Shown: positions 61,266 to 64,000 of the stretch, one piece after another
How positions within the stretch are numbered: position 1 is the first letter of the stretch
Layout of the letters: each line of letters begins with the position of its first letter
Assembly (NCBI GenBank): GCA_015231955.1
Contig: JADGAN010000002.1
Span: 124,001 to 188,000 of the forward strand
Source: Oligoflexia bacterium
GTDB lineage: Bacteria; Bdellovibrionota; Bacteriovoracia; Bacteriovoracales; Bacteriovoracaceae
Length of the DNA stretch: 64,000 bases
Direction: 5' to 3'
The notes under the pieces: model-generated
Database searches by the model: none
Seen by the model: the letters and a program-made list of their open reading frames with translations, nothing else
What the model was told of the DNA's origin: nothing
Translations under genes and position numbers: made by a program

Positions 61266-62765
61266 TCAAAACAATTTCTTTATTGATAATATTCTCTCTA
61301 TTACTCTTCTATAAGCATCTAACTCTAGCTCATTTAAAACTCTTCCTCCATAGCGAATTCCCTCTATCAAATTAATCGCTCCCTTTACCTGATCCTCATC
61401 CCACTCTACGGCAATTCGCTTTAACACCTCAGCCGCAGCAACCTCTCCTTGAAAGCGAACTTTATAATCTGCTATTTTACGATCTTCGCCAATGATCAAT
61501 TCCACTAAGGACAAATGGTACCCTTTCTGATCCCCTTTAAATTTTAAACTCTCCACTTGGTGAAATGCTTCACTTAAATTTTGTAGTAACTCTAAAAAAT
61601 CTCGCTTCCAGATCTCTCGCGCATCCACTTTTGCCACAAACAATTTTTTCTTTTTTCTAAAGTAGTGCACACCAAATCCTGTTGCTCCCGCTAACACCAT
61701 CAACACTAAGATAACATACCACCATTTATTAATTTTCAATTGCTTAGGAGTAAGATCCAATTCCACCTCACTCGATCGAGAGTAGAGCACTCCTCCTCTT
61801 TGAATTCTCGACTGATAAGCTAGCTCACAGGGGCCAAGATTATATTTTCCCTCTTTAGTCACCTTCAGCATATACTTATAAGTAATCGAGGAGTCCGAGG
61901 TGGATTCACTGGAGATATTTTCTAAGACCACCTCACTTGGAAGCGTTAGTCGCGGCACTTTAAAAACATAATCACTCAGTTTTCCTTTCCAAGTCACACT
62001 AAGCTGTAGTTCAAAACTCTGCCCGACCTTTACCTTTGCTCGCTCCTCCTCACTTAAAGCGTGAAGAACAATCTCCGGCGGAATTAAATCGCTTGGCAAC
62101 GACTCCTTGGCAGGCATGCTCCCTGCTCCCGCTGGCGCTGCTGCTCCTGCCGTAGGTACTGCACTTGTCCCTACACTTTTTACTTCTGCAAGTTCACTAA
62201 GCCCACTCCTTACAGCGTCAGTATCCCAATCGTTTGCCCCTCTAAAAATCCCGACTAATCTCCAGTCGGGAGAGATCACATAAATACTCGGCACCGCACC
62301 CGCTTGGTAACTCCTACTAGCACTCGATTCATAGTCATGAAAAATTGGAAAAGTTATCCCCTTCTCTTGTAAAAAACGCTTTACTCCAGTGACACTAGCG
62401 CCGCCCTGATCAACACTTACACCAATGATAGAAATTTTATGGCCCTTCACACTCTGATAAAGTTTTTCCAAAACCGGAAGCTCGTAACCACAAGGCCCAC
62501 ACCAGGTGGCCCAAAAAACCAACCATATCCATTGCCCGCGATACTCACTAAGCCTCTTGTTCGAACCTTGACTTTGACCTTGACCATTCACCAAGGGCAG
62601 CTCAAAATCTATGGCCTCTTGATTTAAAGTAGCAAAACCCAAATTTTGCAAAATGGGAAAAGCATCTTTAGTGGCATTAGCAGCGAAAGCGGCCACCTGC
62701 ATACTAACCAGCAAACACAACAAGACAACTATCGCACACCCACGCAACGACTTTTTGCTATTCAT
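61266..62765 (-). CDS. TlpA-like thioredoxin fused to a BatD-like domain
   Basis: A 499-residue exported protein. After the signal peptide (about 10-29), residues 45-195 form a TlpA/AhpC-type thioredoxin with the redox motif WCGPC (88-92) and the cis-proline region GAVPSIYV. A low-complexity Ala/Gly/Pro linker (about 205-225) leads to an Ig-like beta domain (about 235-345, VKVGQSFELQLSVTWKGKLSDYVF and YKYMLKVTKEGKYNLGP) resembling BatD. A transmembrane span (about 355-373) and a cytoplasmic helical tail follow. This fusion opens the Bat operon, suggesting thiol redox chemistry coupled to Bat function. Confidence 0.75.
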   Translation of the reverse strand: MNSKKSLRGCAIVVLLCLLVSMQVAAFAANATKDAFPILQNLGFATLNQEAIDFELPLVNGQGQSQGSNKRLSEYRGQWIWLVFWATWCGPCGYELPVLEKLYQSVKGHKISIIGVSVDQGGASVTGVKRFLQEKGITFPIFHDYESSASRSYQAGAVPSIYVISPDWRLVGIFRGANDWDTDAVRSGLSELAEVKSVGTSAVPTAGAAAPAGAGSMPAKESLPSDLIPPEIVLHALSEEERAKVKVGQSFELQLSVTWKGKLSDYVFKVPRLTLPSEVVLENISSESTSDSSITYKYMLKVTKEGKYNLGPCELAYQSRIQRGGVLYSRSSEVELDLTPKQLKINKWWYVILVLMVLAGATGFGVHYFRKKKKLFVAKVDAREIWKRDFLELLQNLSEAFHQVESLKFKGDQKGYHLSLVELIIGEDRKIADYKVRFQGEVAAAEVLKRIAVEWDEDQVKGAINLIEGIRYGGRVLNELELDAYRRVIERILSIKKLF

Positions 62766-62837
62766 TATAGAACTCTCACTCGAACACTCTTTTAAGGATC
62801 GTTATTTTTCCTATATACTAATCGATTTAATTCTAAT

Positions 62838-63359
62838 TTATTTTTTGTCAAGGGCCCCTCCGTAAACAATCTTCACAACTCGGAGCTCTTTTTCCCCCCG
62901 AGGAGATTTATACGATGCAATCTCCCCCATCCGCTTCCCCAACAGTGCGTTTCCAAGCGGGGACTTCCAGCTAATAAACCCCTTATCCAAGTCAACTTCG
63001 TCCTCTCCCACAACAGTGTAAATTCGCTGTTCTCCACTCTCATCTTCAACTCTAACTGTAGCACCAAATTGAATCTTCTCGCTATCAATATTATTGCGTG
63101 CCCTCACATCTACATCCGCATCCACATCCACCACGACTGCAATATTCAATCGCCCTTGCAAAAAGCGCATCCGCCGATCAATCTCCCGAAGCCTTCTCTT
63201 TCCATAAATGTAATCTGCATTTTCTGAACGATCACCATTTGAGGCGGCCCAAGCAATCACCTTGGTGATTGCAGGCCTTTCTTCTTTCGTCAATTTCTCA
63301 AGTTCATCCCTTAATCGCCGGTAACCATTTATTGTAATATAATTTTTTGCTTTTTCCAT
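62838..63359 (-). CDS. greB: transcription elongation factor GreA/GreB family, GreB-like
   Basis: A 173-residue factor that rescues backtracked RNA polymerase by promoting transcript cleavage. The N-terminal coiled coil carries SNGDRSENADYIYGKRRLREID, with acidic tip residues Asp43 and Glu46; YIYGKR is characteristic of GreB. The C-terminal FKBP-like domain begins at about 98. A VVDVDADVDVRARNN linker (about 76-90) is slightly longer than in E. coli and simple in composition. ATG 63359 follows a GAGAGAG purine tract; the upstream in-frame TTG would overlap the preceding gene. Confidence 0.85.
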   Translation of the reverse strand: MEKAKNYITINGYRRLRDELEKLTKEERPAITKVIAWAASNGDRSENADYIYGKRRLREIDRRMRFLQGRLNIAVVVDVDADVDVRARNNIDSEKIQFGATVRVEDESGEQRIYTVVGEDEVDLDKGFISWKSPLGNALLGKRMGEIASYKSPRGEKELRVVKIVYGGALDKK

Positions 63360-63381
63360 CTCTCTCTCTCTCTCTTCTTTT

Positions 63382-64000
63382 TTACTCCATTTCAAGTAGC
63401 AATAAAAGCTCCCTCACCGTAATCGAGCGTAAGCACGAATGGTGAGCACATATATCCTTTCCACAAAAGTGCGCTTGCAACGTACGACAACGAAGGCCCT
63501 CAACATAAAAATAGGGATGCAGATGCTCGTCATAGGGATGCCACTCTAAGGGAGCTTCCGGCCCAAAAAAACTTATTGTCTTTATATTTAAAGCTACCGC
63601 CAAATGCTTTAGTCCACTATCATTCCCAATAAACAACTTTGCTTTCGAAAAATAGAGCGGAATAAATTCTAGAGCTACCTTTAAAATTTTTACGGCCCCC
63701 TTCGGGAATCCCAGGGTACTAATCCTCTCTGCAATCTCTAAATCTCTTTTACTATCAGAGAGTGGGATAATAAATTTGCTCGCACCATCCCTTTGTAAAA
63801 CTGCCAGCACTAAATCTTTATAATATTCCAAAGGCCACATTTTGGTATCACGAGTAGCACTCACTCCCAGCAAAATCGCTCCACTCCACTGCTCAATATC
63901 GCGGGCCATCTCCCGAGAAATGCTCTCCCAAGCACTTTTCCGCACCTTCACTTCCGGCGTATACTGTAAATGATCGATCCCCCCCTCTGCTCCCACCCCT
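63382..64000 (-). CDS. glycosyltransferase family 9 (heptosyltransferase-like), partial
   Basis: The C-terminal 200 or so residues of a GT9 enzyme; the 5' end lies beyond the right edge of the window and the frame stays open to it. LLGVSATRDTKMWPLEYYKDLV and the later LFIGNDSGLKHLAVALNIKTISFFGP with EWHPY match the donor-binding half of ADP-heptose:LPS heptosyltransferases. A cysteine-rich C-terminus (RCRTLQAHFCGKDICAHHSC) is a common ending in this group. The acceptor is unknown; LPS core assembly is the family role. It is 22 bases upstream of greB. Confidence 0.82.
   Translation of the reverse strand, partial: GVGAEGGIDHLQYTPEVKVRKSAWESISREMARDIEQWSGAILLGVSATRDTKMWPLEYYKDLVLAVLQRDGASKFIIPLSDSKRDLEIAERISTLGFPKGAVKILKVALEFIPLYFSKAKLFIGNDSGLKHLAVALNIKTISFFGPEAPLEWHPYDEHLHPYFYVEGLRCRTLQAHFCGKDICAHHSCLRSITVRELLLLLEME

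Overview
The window is a gene-dense, moderately A+T-rich stretch of a Gram-negative bacterial chromosome. The Gram-negative call rests on an lptE-holA pair, lipobox lipoproteins, a nearly complete type II secretion operon, murD, a membrane-bound lytic transglycosylase and a heptosyltransferase-like gene. Gene order and content (archaeal-type prolyl-tRNA synthetase, fused ADP-forming acyl-CoA synthetase, Bat/MoxR operon, degenerate receiver-like regulators) fit a Bdellovibrionota or former deltaproteobacterial lineage. That placement is inference. No tRNA, rRNA or CRISPR array was seen.

Layout. 0-4.8 kb: the end of a surface-polysaccharide cluster (polytopic membrane protein, methyltransferase, perosamine-synthase-like aminotransferase, cupin, DPM1-type glycosyltransferase). 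4.8-7.0 kb: an accessory island with a solitary STAND-like ATPase fused to a PD-(D/E)XK-like domain. A very regular tandem palindrome array precedes it and imperfect direct repeats flank it; a small membrane protein follows. 7-15 kb: RluA pseudouridine synthase, DUF2079 protein, tryptophanase, ProRS, ADP-forming acyl-CoA synthetase, then rpsT. 15-22.7 kb: holA, lptE, DciA-like protein, TrmN6-like methyltransferase, TsaC, a GYF-like membrane protein, alanine racemase and a multidomain regulator-like protein. 22.7-29.7 kb: yceD-rpmF-fabH-fabD-fabG-acpP-fabF-glyA, without plsX. 29.7-45.3 kb: a leftward operon gspC-D-E-F-G-H-I-J-K followed by a beta-propeller lipoprotein and three unknown or membrane proteins; gspL and gspM are not present. 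45.4-51.3 kb: phosphopantetheinyl transferase, murD, a membrane-anchored coiled-coil protein, mltD, a chemoreceptor remnant and a secreted protein with a clear terminator. 51.4-64 kb: a leftward Bat operon (TlpA-BatD-like fusion, MoxR, DUF58, SurA-like protein, DUF4381-like protein, BatA, BatB/C fusion, BatD, BatE) preceded by greB and a truncated glycosyltransferase-9 gene.

How the genes work together. The fab block supplies fatty acids on AcpP, and the distant 4'-phosphopantetheinyl transferase could activate carrier proteins. LptE, MurD, Alr, MltD and the T2SS build the envelope and export across it. The Bat operon couples a MoxR AAA+ ATPase to VWA, TPR and periplasmic modules, as in other MoxR-Bat systems, with added thiol-redox and foldase-like partners.

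The least explained part is the 4.8-7.1 kb island. Its array has two inverted-repeat pairs with identical 18-base spacers, repeated at exactly 55 bases. The segment lies between repeated copies of the neighbouring 3' ends. A short repeat family found there also occurs beside batE.
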